DNA of 64,000 nt from Sphingomonas sp. UBA978 (GTDB taxonomy: Bacteria > Pseudomonadota > Alphaproteobacteria > Sphingomonadales > Sphingomonadaceae): positions 1 through 64,000 of the forward strand of contig NZ_DBBS01000021.1 of assembly GCF_002292295.1 (NCBI RefSeq), written 5' to 3'. The notes beneath the pieces were generated by a model. The model saw only the letters and a program-made list of their open reading frames with translations. It ran no database searches and was not told the DNA's origin. Below, in pieces: positions 33,640 to 43,116 of the stretch (its first letter is position 1; each line of letters begins with the position of its first letter). Both the position numbers and the translations under genes were made by a program.

Positions 33640-34563
33640 CTAGCCGCGATCATGGAAGGCCCCGACCATGGCGGCGGCGATCGACAGCGCGATCTCCGAC
33701 GGGCCGATCGCGCCGATGTCGATGCCGACGGGGGCATCGATCCGGTCGATCTGTTCCGCGGACAGGCCGGCGGCGGCGAGGCGTTCGCGGCGTGCGGCAT
33801 GGCTGCGGCGGCTGCCGAGCGCGCCGACATACGGTGCGTTGGTCGCCAGCGCGGCGATCAGCGCGGGATCGTCGATCTTGATGTCGTGGCTGAGCGTGAC
33901 GACCGCCGTGGCGGGGCCGGGCTTCAGCGCGGCGATCGCCTCGTCCGGCCAGCGATCATCGAGGGTGACGCCGGGGAAGCGTTCGTCGGTAAGAAAGCGC
34001 GCGCGCGGATCGATGACCGTCGTGTCGATGCCGAGCGTGGTCGCCAATGCGGCGAGCGCCTGCGCGATCTGCACCGCGCCGACGATCAGCAACCGGCGGG
34101 GCGGGTCGTAGCGGTTGACGAACACCTCGCCGGTTTCGGCCGGCCGGAGGTCGCTGTGCCCGGTGGCGAGATCGGTGGTGACGGTGAGCGCCGCGCCATG
34201 GTCGCGCGCCTCGGCGATGCGGTCGAACAGTTCGGGATCGAAGCCCGCGGCGGAGACGGGCTGCACCATCACCGCGATCTCGCCGCCGCAGGGCAGGCCG
34301 ACCTCCCATGCCGCAGCGTCGGCGACGCCGTAATGCTTCACCTGAAAAGGCGCGCCGGCGATGACGTCGGCAGCGGTCTGCAGGATGTCGCTCTCGACGC
34401 AACCGCCCGAGACGGAGCCTTCGAAGCGACCGTCGGCGTGGACGAGCATATGGCTGCCCCTCGGCCGGGGCGCGCTGCCCCAGGTCGAGACGACCGTCGC
34501 GATGGCGAGCGGCTCGTCCCTCCAGTTGCGGGCGGCGGTGAGGACGGAATCGTTTTCGGCCAT
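33640..34563 (-). CDS. XdhC/PaoD-type molybdenum cofactor insertion chaperone
   Basis: A 307-residue XdhC-family protein, which binds the molybdenum cofactor and helps insert it into the catalytic subunit. The N-terminal XdhC domain has ATVVSTWGSAPRPRGSHM and GSVSGGCVESD, with the family cysteine. A Rossmann-like C-terminal domain follows (LLIVGAVQIAQALAALA, ending near GPSEIALSIAAAMVGAFH). The start has purine-rich GAGAGAAGAAG upstream. It lies between the catalytic-subunit genes and the nucleotidyltransferase, which fits a maturation role. Confidence 0.92.
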   Translation of the reverse strand: MAENDSVLTAARNWRDEPLAIATVVSTWGSAPRPRGSHMLVHADGRFEGSVSGGCVESDILQTAADVIAGAPFQVKHYGVADAAAWEVGLPCGGEIAVMVQPVSAAGFDPELFDRIAEARDHGAALTVTTDLATGHSDLRPAETGEVFVNRYDPPRRLLIVGAVQIAQALAALATTLGIDTTVIDPRARFLTDERFPGVTLDDRWPDEAIAALKPGPATAVVTLSHDIKIDDPALIAALATNAPYVGALGSRRSHAARRERLAAAGLSAEQIDRIDAPVGIDIGAIGPSEIALSIAAAMVGAFHDRG

Positions 34564-34605
34564 GGTTCTTCTTCTCTCGCGTTCCTCCCCGTGTCGGGGC
34601 GGAAC

Positions 34606-36798
34606 CTACAGGTTCGGCAAATCTGCCAGCAGTTTGTCCAGCGTCACCGGGAAGTCGCGCACCCGTATGCCGCATGCGTCGCAGATCGCGTTGGCAACCG
34701 CCGCGCCGGCGCCGGAGATGCCGAGCTCGCCCACGCCCTTCGCACCGACCGGATTGGCGGAATCGTCGATCTCCTCGATGAAATGCACCTCGATCCTCGG
34801 CACGTCGGCATGGACCGCGACATGATATTCGCCGAAGTCGGGATTGGCGAAATGGCCGCTGCGGGTGTCGACCACCGCCGCCTCGCCGAGCGCGTAGGAC
34901 AGGCCCCAGACCATGCCGCCGATCAGCTGACTGGCGGCGGTCTTCGCATTCAGCACCCGGCCGATGTCGAACACGCCGAGCATGCGGTGGACGCGGACCT
35001 CGCCGGTGACCGCATTGACCGCGACCTCGACGAAATGCGCGCCGTGGCTCGCCTGGCTGGTGCGCTTCGTTTCCGCGCCGGGGCCGGTCGTGCCGGTGGC
35101 GACGATCGGATCGCCGCGGATCAGGTCGGCGAGCGCGACGCTGCGGCCGCCGGCGGTGACGCAGCCGTCGTGGAGCGACAGATCCTCGGGTGCGGCATTC
35201 ATCCGCCGGGCAAGTTCGGTGATGATGTCCTCGCACGCCAGCACCGTTGCCGAACACGCGCTGCCCGCGCCGAACGAGCCGCCGGAGCCGGCGCTGGCGG
35301 GCAGGTCGCTGTCGCCGATGCGGACGTCGACGGATGCGACCGGCAGGCCGAGCATTTCGCCCGCGGTCTGTGCAAGGATGGTATAGGTGCCGGTGCCGAT
35401 GTCGGTCATGTCGCATTCGACCGTCGCGCGGCCGTCGGTGCCGAGCCGCACCCGCGCCGAAGCCTTGACGGTGAAATTGCCACGCAGCGCCGCGGCCATG
35501 CCGTGGCCGATCAACCATTCGCCCTCGCGCCGTTTGCGTCGCCGATCCCAGCCGAAGCGGCGTGCGCCCTCGTCATAACAGTCGAGTAGGCGGCGGGTGG
35601 AAAAGGGCTTGCCGTTGACCGGATCGACCGCGGGTTCGTTGATGCGGCGCAGTGCGATCGGATCGATGCCGAGCCGTCCGGCGAGTTCGTCCATCGCACA
35701 TTCGACCGCGAAGGTGCCGATCGCTTCGCCCGGCGCACGCACCGCGCCGGTCGCGGGCAGGTCGAGCCGGATCAGGTCGGTTCGGAAGCGGCGGTTCGCG
35801 CCGGCATAGAGCGGCAGCGAGCCGAACGGGATCGGTTCGAGGAAACGCGCATCGTCGTTCTGCGCGGCGACGCCCTCATGCGCGAAGGCGGTGATGCGCC
35901 CGTCGCGGCTGGCGCCGATGCGGACGCGCTGCGTCGTCGCCGACCGGTGGTGGACGAGATAGGCGGTCTGCGCGCGGGGCAGCGCGATCTTGACCGGCCG
36001 GCCGATCCGTTCGGCGGCGATCGCGGCGAAGATCACCTCCGGCCCGACGCCGGTCTTGCCGCCGAAGCCGCCGCCGACGAAGGGCGCGAGCACGCGGACG
36101 TCGCCCTTGTCGATCCCGAGCGCTGTGGCGATCGTCGCGCTGGCGGCGCCGATCACCTGGTTGCTGGTGCGGACGGTCAGCCTGCCCGCATCCCACGAGA
36201 CGGTGCTGGCATGCGGTTCGAGCGCGGCGGGGAAGTGGACGGGGGTGGTGTAGCGCGCGTCGAGCGTCACCTCGGCGCCGGCGAGTGCGGCGTCGAGGTC
36301 GCCGATGTCGATCGAGGGTAGGAAGCCGAGGTCGTGGTCGGTCTGCACCGGCTGCGCGGCGGCGTCGAAGCGGTCGCGGCCCGGCTCGGCATGGACGACG
36401 ACCCGCGTCGCCGCGTCGCGCGCGATCGCCTGATCCTCGGCGACGACGATCGCGACCGGCTGGCCGTAGTGGAAGATCGTGTCGGTATCGCTGTGCGCCG
36501 CGGCCTGCGAGTTGCTGCCGCCGGTCACGATGCGGGGATCGTCGTGGATGATCGCGATGACGCCGGGCAGGGCCGCCGCGGCGGTGGTGTCGATGCGGAT
36601 GACGCGGCCGCTGCCGATCGGCGCGCCGACGATCGCGGCGTAAGCGATATCCGCCGGCGCGCCCTCATAGGCGTAACGCGCGGTGCCGGTGACCTTGGCG
36701 GGACCCTCGATGCGCGGAACTGGCTGACCGAGCAGGGCCTGCCGTGCGCGCGTGAGGGCGTCGGAGCGGTGCGCCCGGTCCATGATGCTGTCGGTCAT
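34606..36798 (-). CDS. Molybdopterin-binding catalytic subunit, PaoC-like (second copy)
   Basis: A 730-residue xanthine oxidase-family large subunit. It has the N-terminal a/b-hammerhead (GPAKVTGTARYAYEG), the cofactor-binding segments (VGGGFGGKTGVGPEV; GAVRAPGEAIGTFAVE; GSGGSFGAGSACSAT) and the catalytic Glu in GAKGVGELGISGAGAAVANA. The start is ATG 36798, with AAGGA upstream. It is the second large subunit in this operon, 132 bases downstream of the first, and has no extra electron-transfer subunits. No Tat signal is seen, so a cytoplasmic enzyme is likely. The substrate (perhaps an aldehyde) is unknown. Confidence 0.9.
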   Translation of the reverse strand: MTDSIMDRAHRSDALTRARQALLGQPVPRIEGPAKVTGTARYAYEGAPADIAYAAIVGAPIGSGRVIRIDTTAAAALPGVIAIIHDDPRIVTGGSNSQAAAHSDTDTIFHYGQPVAIVVAEDQAIARDAATRVVVHAEPGRDRFDAAAQPVQTDHDLGFLPSIDIGDLDAALAGAEVTLDARYTTPVHFPAALEPHASTVSWDAGRLTVRTSNQVIGAASATIATALGIDKGDVRVLAPFVGGGFGGKTGVGPEVIFAAIAAERIGRPVKIALPRAQTAYLVHHRSATTQRVRIGASRDGRITAFAHEGVAAQNDDARFLEPIPFGSLPLYAGANRRFRTDLIRLDLPATGAVRAPGEAIGTFAVECAMDELAGRLGIDPIALRRINEPAVDPVNGKPFSTRRLLDCYDEGARRFGWDRRRKRREGEWLIGHGMAAALRGNFTVKASARVRLGTDGRATVECDMTDIGTGTYTILAQTAGEMLGLPVASVDVRIGDSDLPASAGSGGSFGAGSACSATVLACEDIITELARRMNAAPEDLSLHDGCVTAGGRSVALADLIRGDPIVATGTTGPGAETKRTSQASHGAHFVEVAVNAVTGEVRVHRMLGVFDIGRVLNAKTAASQLIGGMVWGLSYALGEAAVVDTRSGHFANPDFGEYHVAVHADVPRIEVHFIEEIDDSANPVGAKGVGELGISGAGAAVANAICDACGIRVRDFPVTLDKLLADLPNL

Positions 36799-36930
36799 GC
36801 GCGTCGATCCTTGCCCGAAGCGGGATGGAGCCGATGTAAGATGATGGAAGCGCGCGGCAAAGGTGTGGCGCGGGTGAGTGGACGAAAACATTGCGGTCAC
36901 CCCGGATCGGCACCGGGGCGACCGCGAAGG

Positions 36931-39165
36931 TCAGACCGTCGGCAGTCCGTCCAGCAGCTTGTCGAGGGTGATCGGATAGTGGCGGACGCGGACGCCGGTG
37001 GCGTTGTAGACCGCATTGCCGATCGCCGCCGCCGCGCCGCATATGCCGAGCTCGCCTAGCCCCTTGGCGTGGAGCGGATTGGCCTGGATGTCGCGTTCGT
37101 GGAGGAATTCGACCTCGAGCTGCGGCACGTCGGCATTCACCGGCACGTGATACTCACCCAGATCGCGGTTGACGATCTTGCCGTTGCGGGGGTCGTGGAC
37201 CAGTTCCTCGGTCAGCGCGCAGCCGATGCCGAAGGTCATGCCGCCGAGGCATTGCGAGCGCGCGGTCTTTTCGTTGAGGATGCGGCCCGCGGTGAACACG
37301 CCGAGCATCCGCTTCACCCGCACCTCGCCGGTGACGACATGCACCGCGACCTCCGCGAAATGCGCGCCGTAGCTCGCCTGGTTGAAGGTCTTTTCCTGAC
37401 TGCCCGGGCTGACCTCGCCGGTCGCCTCCAGCCCGTCGCCGACCAGTTCGGCGAGCGGCACGCTGCGGTTGTCGGCGATGGCGCGGCCGTCCTTGAGCGT
37501 CAGGCCGGTTGCGTCGACCTTCATCGCCTTGGCGATCTTGTCGCGGAGCAATTCGCAGGCGAGATAGACCGAGGTGCCCGACGAGGCGGCGCCCCACGAT
37601 CCGCCCGAACCCGCGCCCGGCGGCGCATCGGTGTCGCCGAGGTGGACCGTTACGTCCTCGATCGGCAGGCCGAGAAGTTCGGCGGTGATCTGCCCGAGGA
37701 TCGTGTAGGTGCCGGTGCCGATATCGGTCATGTCGGTTTCGACGATCGCCTTGCCCTGGCCATCGATCGACACCCTGGCGGCGGACTTGATGAGCATGTT
37801 CGACCGCGTCGCGGAGGCGACGCCGATGCCGTACAGCCAGTCGCCGCGCCGGTCGGTGCCCGCCGGCTTGCGCCGCGACCAGCCGAACGATTCGGCGCCC
37901 TTTTCGAGGCAGGGGATCAGCAGGCGCGACGAATAGGGCACCTGCTTTTCGGGGTCCTGCTCAGGTTCGTTGCGGCGGCGCAGCTCGATCGGATCGATCC
38001 CCGTCGCTTCCGCGAGTTCGTCCATCGCGCCTTCCAGTGCGATCAGGCCGACCGCTTCGCCGGGCGCGCGCATCGATCCCGCCAGCGTCCAGTCGAGCCG
38101 GACGATGTCGTGGGTGATGAGCCGGTTCTCGCCCGCGTAGAGGAAGTGCGTGGCGACGCCGGCGGGTTCGAAATAATCCTCGCCCGGCAGGTTCGACACC
38201 AGCGTCTCGTGCCCGATCGCGGACAGTTTGCCCTCGGCATCGGCGCCGAGCCGCAGCCGCTGTTCGGTGTTCGAGCGGCGGACGGTGGCGTCGAACACCT
38301 GCTGGCGCGCCATCACCGCCTTGACCGGGCGGCCGAGACGCTTGGCCGCGATCGCCGCGGCGACGCTTTCAGGGGCGATGCCGAGCTTCGACCCGAAGCC
38401 GCCGCCGACATAGGCGGCGACGATGCGGACCTTGTCCGCCGCCACGCCGAGCGCCTTGGCAAGCTGCAGCTTGTCCGACGAGGGCATCTGATAGGCGCCG
38501 TACAAGGTCAGCGCGCCGTCTTCCCACACCGCAAGGCTGGCGTGCGGCTCCATCGCCGCCGAATTCTGGCTGGGCGTGGTGTAGGTGACGTCGATCCGGT
38601 GTGCGGCGTTCGCCATCGCCTTGTCGACGTTGCCCTGGCTGTGGTGCGGCGGGATCTGCTGCGCGGCGGGCTTTTCCGCCTCCTCGCGATGCGCGAGGAA
38701 GCTGTAGCGGCCCTCGGCAGGGGCATATTCCACCGTCATCTGCGTCGCGGCGTCGCGGGCGGCCTCGTAGCTTTCGGCGATGACGATCGCGATGATCTCA
38801 CCGTGATAGGCGACGTTCTCCACCCCTTGCGTCGGCGCGGCGGTCTCGCCGCCCTGCTGCGGGTTGCGGATGAAGCTGGCGTAATCGGTGACGACGTCGA
38901 TGACGCCGGGCATCGCCTTCGCCCGCTCCGCGTCGAGTGACATGATCTTGCCGGCGCCGACGGTGGCGCGGACGAGATAACCGTAGGCGAGGTCGTCGAG
39001 CGCATATTCCGCGGCGTAGGTCGCCGTGCCCGACACCTTCTTCGGGCCGTCGATACGGTCGATCGGCTTGCCGACGATGTCCTGCGCCGCCGTATCGAGC
39101 AGGCTGTCGGGATGCGCCTTGTTCATGGTGAGCGAATTGGTGTCGCCGCTGCCGAAACCGAACAT
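36931..39165 (-). CDS. paoC: Molybdopterin-binding catalytic subunit, PaoC-like (first copy)
   Basis: A 744-residue large subunit of a molybdenum hydroxylase, probably oxidising aldehydes. Segments seen are GPKKVSGTATYAAEYALDD, YVGGGFGSKLGIAPESVAAA, GSMRAPGEAVGLIALEGAM, GSGGSWGAASSGTSVYLA and the catalytic Glu in HAKGLGELGICGAAAAIGNA. ATG 39165 has GGGAGAA upstream and lies two bases after the FAD-subunit gene; the frame stays open inside that gene. The close linkage to PaoA- and PaoB-like genes makes this copy the likely partner of the complex. Confidence 0.92.
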   Translation of the reverse strand: MFGFGSGDTNSLTMNKAHPDSLLDTAAQDIVGKPIDRIDGPKKVSGTATYAAEYALDDLAYGYLVRATVGAGKIMSLDAERAKAMPGVIDVVTDYASFIRNPQQGGETAAPTQGVENVAYHGEIIAIVIAESYEAARDAATQMTVEYAPAEGRYSFLAHREEAEKPAAQQIPPHHSQGNVDKAMANAAHRIDVTYTTPSQNSAAMEPHASLAVWEDGALTLYGAYQMPSSDKLQLAKALGVAADKVRIVAAYVGGGFGSKLGIAPESVAAAIAAKRLGRPVKAVMARQQVFDATVRRSNTEQRLRLGADAEGKLSAIGHETLVSNLPGEDYFEPAGVATHFLYAGENRLITHDIVRLDWTLAGSMRAPGEAVGLIALEGAMDELAEATGIDPIELRRRNEPEQDPEKQVPYSSRLLIPCLEKGAESFGWSRRKPAGTDRRGDWLYGIGVASATRSNMLIKSAARVSIDGQGKAIVETDMTDIGTGTYTILGQITAELLGLPIEDVTVHLGDTDAPPGAGSGGSWGAASSGTSVYLACELLRDKIAKAMKVDATGLTLKDGRAIADNRSVPLAELVGDGLEATGEVSPGSQEKTFNQASYGAHFAEVAVHVVTGEVRVKRMLGVFTAGRILNEKTARSQCLGGMTFGIGCALTEELVHDPRNGKIVNRDLGEYHVPVNADVPQLEVEFLHERDIQANPLHAKGLGELGICGAAAAIGNAVYNATGVRVRHYPITLDKLLDGLPTV

Positions 39166-39167
39166 GC

Positions 39168-40148
39168 TTATTCTCCCGTCAGATCGCGCAGCGTGGCGAT
39201 CAGGACCCGCCGCGCGAGCGGGATCTTGAAATCGTTCGAGCCATAGCCCTTCGCGTCGGCCAGCAGCGCGTCGGCGGCGGCGCCGAACACCGCGTCGGAC
39301 GGGGCCTGCCCGACCAGCGCGGCCTCGACCGCCGGGTTGCGCCACGGCATCGGCCCGAGGCCGCCGAAGGCGAGCGCGGCGCTCGCGATCCGGCCTTCCT
39401 CGACGCTGACGACGCCGGCGACCGAGACCAGCGCGAAGGCATAGGAGGCGCGGTCGCGGACCTTGCGATAGACCTGCCGGCCCTTCGGCGGCGCGGGCAG
39501 TTCGACATGGGTGATGAGCTCGCCCGACTGCAGCACGGTCTCGATATTCGGGGTGTCGCCGGGCAGGCGGTAGAAATCGTGGATCGAGATGCGGCGCCTG
39601 TCGCCGTCCGACGTCTGCGTGATGATCGTCGCATCAAGCGCGCGCATCGCCACCGCCATGTCGCTCGGGTGGGTGGCGATACACTGGTCGGAGGTGCCGA
39701 GCACCGCCAGCACGCGGTTGAAGCCGCCGACCGCGGAACAGCCGGTGCCGGGCTCGCGCTTGTTGCACGCCATCGCGGTGTCGTAGAAATAATAGCAGCG
39801 GGTGCGCTGGAGCAGGTTGCCGCCGGTCGATGCCTTGTTGCGCAGCTGGCCGGACGCGCCGGCGAGCAGGGCACGGCTCAGCACCTCGTATTTCGCGATC
39901 ACGCGCGGGTCGGCGGCGAGGTCGGAATTGGGGACCAGCGCGCCGATCGTCAGTCCGCCATCCTCGCGCTCCTCGATCTCGCCGAGCGGCAGCCGGCTGA
40001 TGTCGACCAGCTTCTCGGGCGTCTCGACCTGCAACTTCATCAGGTCGAGCAGATTGGTGCCGCCGGCGATATAGCGGGCGCCGGAGACGTGCGCGTCGCG
40101 TACTGCCGTGTCGGTGGTGTCCGCGCGGGTGTAGGTAAAGGTCTTCAT
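39168..40148 (-). CDS. paoB: FAD-binding subunit of molybdenum hydroxylase, PaoB-like
   Basis: A 326-residue FAD subunit that passes electrons from the iron-sulfur subunit to the final acceptor. It shows the FAD motif GARYIAGGTNLLDLMKLQVE and STGGNLLQRTRC. The insertion RTRCYYFYDTAMACNKREPG followed by TGC carries the cysteines that in E. coli PaoB bind an extra [4Fe-4S] cluster. This distinguishes it from ordinary xanthine dehydrogenase subunits. A CO-dehydrogenase flavoprotein C-terminal domain follows. It overlaps the 2Fe-2S gene by four bases. Confidence 0.93.
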   Translation of the reverse strand: MKTFTYTRADTTDTAVRDAHVSGARYIAGGTNLLDLMKLQVETPEKLVDISRLPLGEIEEREDGGLTIGALVPNSDLAADPRVIAKYEVLSRALLAGASGQLRNKASTGGNLLQRTRCYYFYDTAMACNKREPGTGCSAVGGFNRVLAVLGTSDQCIATHPSDMAVAMRALDATIITQTSDGDRRRISIHDFYRLPGDTPNIETVLQSGELITHVELPAPPKGRQVYRKVRDRASYAFALVSVAGVVSVEEGRIASAALAFGGLGPMPWRNPAVEAALVGQAPSDAVFGAAADALLADAKGYGSNDFKIPLARRVLIATLRDLTGE

Positions 40149-40684
40149 GCGCCAGCCTCCGCCTTGTGACGAAGCGCGACGTCGACGACGCCCTCGGCCT
40201 CGGCGACCTCACGGATCGCATCGACGATATTGGGATAGGCGGCGCAGCGGCACAGGTTGCCGCTCATCCGCTCCGAAATCTCCTCGTTGTCGAAGCGCGG
40301 TGCGTCGAGATCGCCGGTGACGTGGCTGGCCCAGCCCTTGCGCACCTCGTCGAGCATGCCGACCGCGGAGCAGATCTGGCCGGGCGTACAATAGCCGCAC
40401 TGATAGCCGTCGTGGCGGACGAACGCGGATTGCAGCGCGTGCAGGTCATCGGGCGTGCCGAGCCCCTCGATCGTGGTGATCTCGTCGTCCTGATGCATCA
40501 CCGCGAGGCTGAGGCAGCTGTTGATGCGGCGGCCGTTGACCAGCATCGTGCAGGCGCCGCACTGCCCATGGTCGCAACCCTTCTTGCTGCCGGTCAGGCC
40601 GAGGTGTTCGCGACACAGGTCGAGCAGCGAGGTGCGGATATCGGGATCCGCGTCATAGGATGTGCCGTTGATGGTGAAGTGCAT
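40145..40684 (-). CDS. paoA: 2Fe-2S subunit of molybdenum hydroxylase, PaoA-like
   Basis: A 179-residue protein with two [2Fe-2S] sites. The plant-type ferredoxin domain has GCDHGQCGACTMLVNGRR and a fourth Cys at NSCLSL. The helical domain has GYQCGYCTPGQI and NLCRCAAYPNIVDAI. E. coli PaoA carries a Tat signal; here the protein begins directly with MHFTINGTSYDADPD, which suggests a cytoplasmic enzyme. It is the first gene of the minus-strand operon paoA-paoB-paoC-paoC2-xdhC-mocA. Confidence 0.94.
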   Translation of the reverse strand: MHFTINGTSYDADPDIRTSLLDLCREHLGLTGSKKGCDHGQCGACTMLVNGRRINSCLSLAVMHQDDEITTIEGLGTPDDLHALQSAFVRHDGYQCGYCTPGQICSAVGMLDEVRKGWASHVTGDLDAPRFDNEEISERMSGNLCRCAAYPNIVDAIREVAEAEGVVDVALRHKAEAGA

Positions 40685-40747
40685 GCGCCGCCTCGCGAAA
40701 TTCGGGTGTCTCGCCCGTGTAGGATTGATGCCCTAACGCGCCCGGTC

Positions 40748-41800
40748 ATGATGGTTTCCGCTTTGCGAATCGCTCTCACTGCCGCAGCGCTGGCCTCGGC
40801 GCCCGCGCCCGGGCAGGATCGCAGCATGAACAAGCCGCTGTCCCCGCCGATCGTCATCGCCCACCGCGGGGCGAGCGGATCGCGCCCCGAACATACGCTC
40901 GCCGCCTATGAACTGGCGATCGATCAGGGGGCGGATGTCATCGAGCCCGATCTGGTGCCAACCAGGGACGACGTGCTGGTCGCGCGGCACGAGAATGCGA
41001 TCGGCGGCACGACCGACGTCGCCGCACATCCCGAGTTCGCCGACCGGCGCACGACGAAGACGATCGACGGGCAGGAGCTGACCGACTGGTTCGTCGAGGA
41101 TTTCACGCTCGCCGAACTGAAGACGCTGCGCGCGCGGGAGCGACTGCCCGCGCTGCGGCCCGGCAACACCGCCTATGACGGCCGGTTCGCGATCCCGACG
41201 CTGGCGGAGATCATCGCGCTGGCGCAGCGACGGCACGTCGGCATCTATCCCGAGACGAAGCATCCGACCTATTTCGCGCGGATCGGCCATCCGACGGACG
41301 TGGCCCTGGTCGCCGCGCTGAAGGCGGCAGGGTGGGACAGCGCCGATGCGCCGGTGTTCATCCAGTCGTTCGAGGTCGCCAATCTGCGGCGTATCCACGC
41401 GCTCACCAAGGTGCGGCTGATCCAGCTGGTGGCGGGGCAGGGGGCGCCGGCGGATGGCGCGGCGCCGTCCTATGCGGACATGCTGACGCCCGACGGGCTA
41501 CGGCAGGTGGCACGCTATGCCTGGGGGCTGGGGCCGGACAAGGCGCAATTGTGGGCGGGCGCGGTGCCCACGTCGCTGATCGCGGACGCGCATGCCGCGG
41601 GGCTGCGGGTGCATCCCTGGACGTATCGCGCGGAGAATGCGTTCCTGCCGGCGCGGTTTCGCCGCGGGGATGCGCCGGATGCGCATGGCGATGTCGCCGG
41701 GGAGATCGGTGCGGCGCTACGCCTTGGTATCGACGGATTCTTCACCGATTACCCGCTAACCGGCGTCGAAGCCCGCCGTGCGGCCAAGGATCATCGGTAA
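40748..41800 (+). CDS. Glycerophosphodiester phosphodiesterase (GlpQ-type)
   Basis: The enzyme cleaves deacylated phospholipids to glycerol 3-phosphate and an alcohol. The 350-residue protein shows the GDPD motif VIAHRGASGSRPEHTLAAYE, then VIEPDLVPTRDDVLVARHE, a Glu in IYPETKHPTYF, and DGFFTDYPLTG at the end. ATG 40748 adds a hydrophobic leader (MVSALRIALTAAALASA), consistent with periplasmic export; ATG 40826 is an alternative. A TAACGC box nine bases before 40748 could give a nearly leaderless transcript. The next gene overlaps by one base. Confidence 0.9.
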   Translation: MMVSALRIALTAAALASAPAPGQDRSMNKPLSPPIVIAHRGASGSRPEHTLAAYELAIDQGADVIEPDLVPTRDDVLVARHENAIGGTTDVAAHPEFADRRTTKTIDGQELTDWFVEDFTLAELKTLRARERLPALRPGNTAYDGRFAIPTLAEIIALAQRRHVGIYPETKHPTYFARIGHPTDVALVAALKAAGWDSADAPVFIQSFEVANLRRIHALTKVRLIQLVAGQGAPADGAAPSYADMLTPDGLRQVARYAWGLGPDKAQLWAGAVPTSLIADAHAAGLRVHPWTYRAENAFLPARFRRGDAPDAHGDVAGEIGAALRLGIDGFFTDYPLTGVEARRAAKDHR

Positions 41801-42078
41801 TGCGTATCGCCCCCCTCGTCTGTCTGCCCCTGCTGCTCGCCACCGGCGGCTGCATCAACACCGCCGCCTCGATCGTGAAGGCGCCGTTCCAGGTCGCCGG
41901 CAAGGCGGTCGACTGGACGACGACCAGCCAGGAGGAGGCGGACCGCAACTACGGCCGCAAGATGCGCAAGCAGGAAGCGAAGGAAGGGCGCGAGCGCAAG
42001 GAAGCGGCGAAGCAATGCCGCAAGCACCCCGAAGACCGCCGTGCGTGCGAATATTCGGGGTATCGCGCCGGGTATTGA
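41800..42078 (+). CDS. Small lipoprotein, unknown function
   Basis: A 92-residue product with a lipoprotein signal (LVCLPLLLATGGC; Cys acylation site). It is followed by an amphipathic segment (SIVKAPFQVAGKAVDWTTTS) and a strongly charged Lys/Glu/Arg region with two cysteines. Its ATG overlaps the glycerophosphodiesterase stop (TAATG), so the pair is probably co-translated. Similar short lipoproteins occur in sphingomonads, but I know no function. Confidence 0.75.
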   Translation: MRIAPLVCLPLLLATGGCINTAASIVKAPFQVAGKAVDWTTTSQEEADRNYGRKMRKQEAKEGRERKEAAKQCRKHPEDRRACEYSGYRAGY

Positions 42079-42327
42079 ACGCGGGCCGGAGGGGGCGGGG
42101 CATTCTTCCGGGCATGTCGGTGTCACTCTGCGACCGGTTGGGGACGTCCCCGCTGCGCGTTCGCGTCTGCGCGAGCATGACCCACCGATTGTGATCTCCG
42201 TGACGGCGGGGGGCATTGACGCTAACGGCAGTGATGACGGACGAGGTTCGCCAGTCTGGATGCTCGCCTGCGCGGGGATGACGGATGGTGGGTGGACATT
42301 CTCCGCCCGATCGAACGGAAATCCGTT
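42079..42327. other. Convergent spacer with inverted repeats
   Basis: No gene is seen. Partly complementary stretches around 42155-42185 and 42255-42285 share the ATGCTCGC core, like arms of a dispersed inverted repeat. A perfect 7-bp stem (42313-42319 with 42322-42328) sits at the very end of the minus-strand hydrolase gene and could help end transcription. Confidence 0.4.
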
Positions 42328-43116
42328 CTAGCGGTCCTGCACGACGGTATCGCCGGCGAGTGCCGCCGCGACGGCGATCAGCACTTCTGGGTGGATGTGG
42401 ACGCCGAGATGGCCGCTGCTGACCTCCACCGCCTCGGCGGTGGGATCGTGGCAGATGAAGCCGTTGACGAAGCCGTCGCGCGCGCTCCAGATCGCGGTGC
42501 AGGGCACGGGGAGCGGTGCGGCGATCGCCTCGCTGCGGGCGATCACCGCCGGGTCGTCGACGCGCTCGCCGGTCGCCCATTCGAACGCGCGCCAGACATT
42601 GGTGGCGCGGCCGCTGCCGGCATAAGGCGAGCTGACCGTCACGACGCGCGCGACCAGTTCCGGACGGCGATGCGCGACCAGCCGCGCGAGGATGCCGCCG
42701 AGACTGATCCCAACCAATGTCACCGGCCCCGCCTCCGCATGCAGCGCCGCGACCCGGGCGATCAGCCGTTCCGCGTCCGCGCCGACGCTCTTGACGCCGA
42801 GGTTGCGGCCGAGGCCCCAGCCTTCGGCGCGATAGCCGGCGCGTTCGAGGAAGCGGCGCAGCACGAGGCTCGATCCGTCGGCGTCGAACAGGCCGGGCAG
42901 GATCATCACCGCGCCGCCACGCCCCCGCGGCACCGCCGCCAGCGCCGCGGCGTGGCGCCAGCGCGTCGCGAGCATCCAGGCGACGCGCGGCACCTCGCTC
43001 GCCGCCAGCGTCTTGGGCGGCGGTGGCGGCGCAAGGAAGCCGGTGCCGATCCGCGCATGCGGCGGCGCACGATCCTGCCAGCGGGCGAGGCCGGCGGCGA
43101 GGCGGTCTAGAACCAT
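42328..43116 (-). CDS. Alpha/beta hydrolase
   Basis: A 262-residue alpha/beta-hydrolase fold protein with the nucleophile elbow TLVGISLGGILARLVAHR and a late Asp and His (IWSARDGFV; SSGHLGVHIHPE). The segment MILPGLFDADGSSLVLRRFL resembles triacylglycerol-lipase-like esterases. ATG 43116 lies 10 bases inside the upstream gene; an in-frame ATG at 43146 is an alternative. The substrate is unknown. Confidence 0.8.
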   Translation of the reverse strand: MVLDRLAAGLARWQDRAPPHARIGTGFLAPPPPPKTLAASEVPRVAWMLATRWRHAAALAAVPRGRGGAVMILPGLFDADGSSLVLRRFLERAGYRAEGWGLGRNLGVKSVGADAERLIARVAALHAEAGPVTLVGISLGGILARLVAHRRPELVARVVTVSSPYAGSGRATNVWRAFEWATGERVDDPAVIARSEAIAAPLPVPCTAIWSARDGFVNGFICHDPTAEAVEVSSGHLGVHIHPEVLIAVAAALAGDTVVQDR

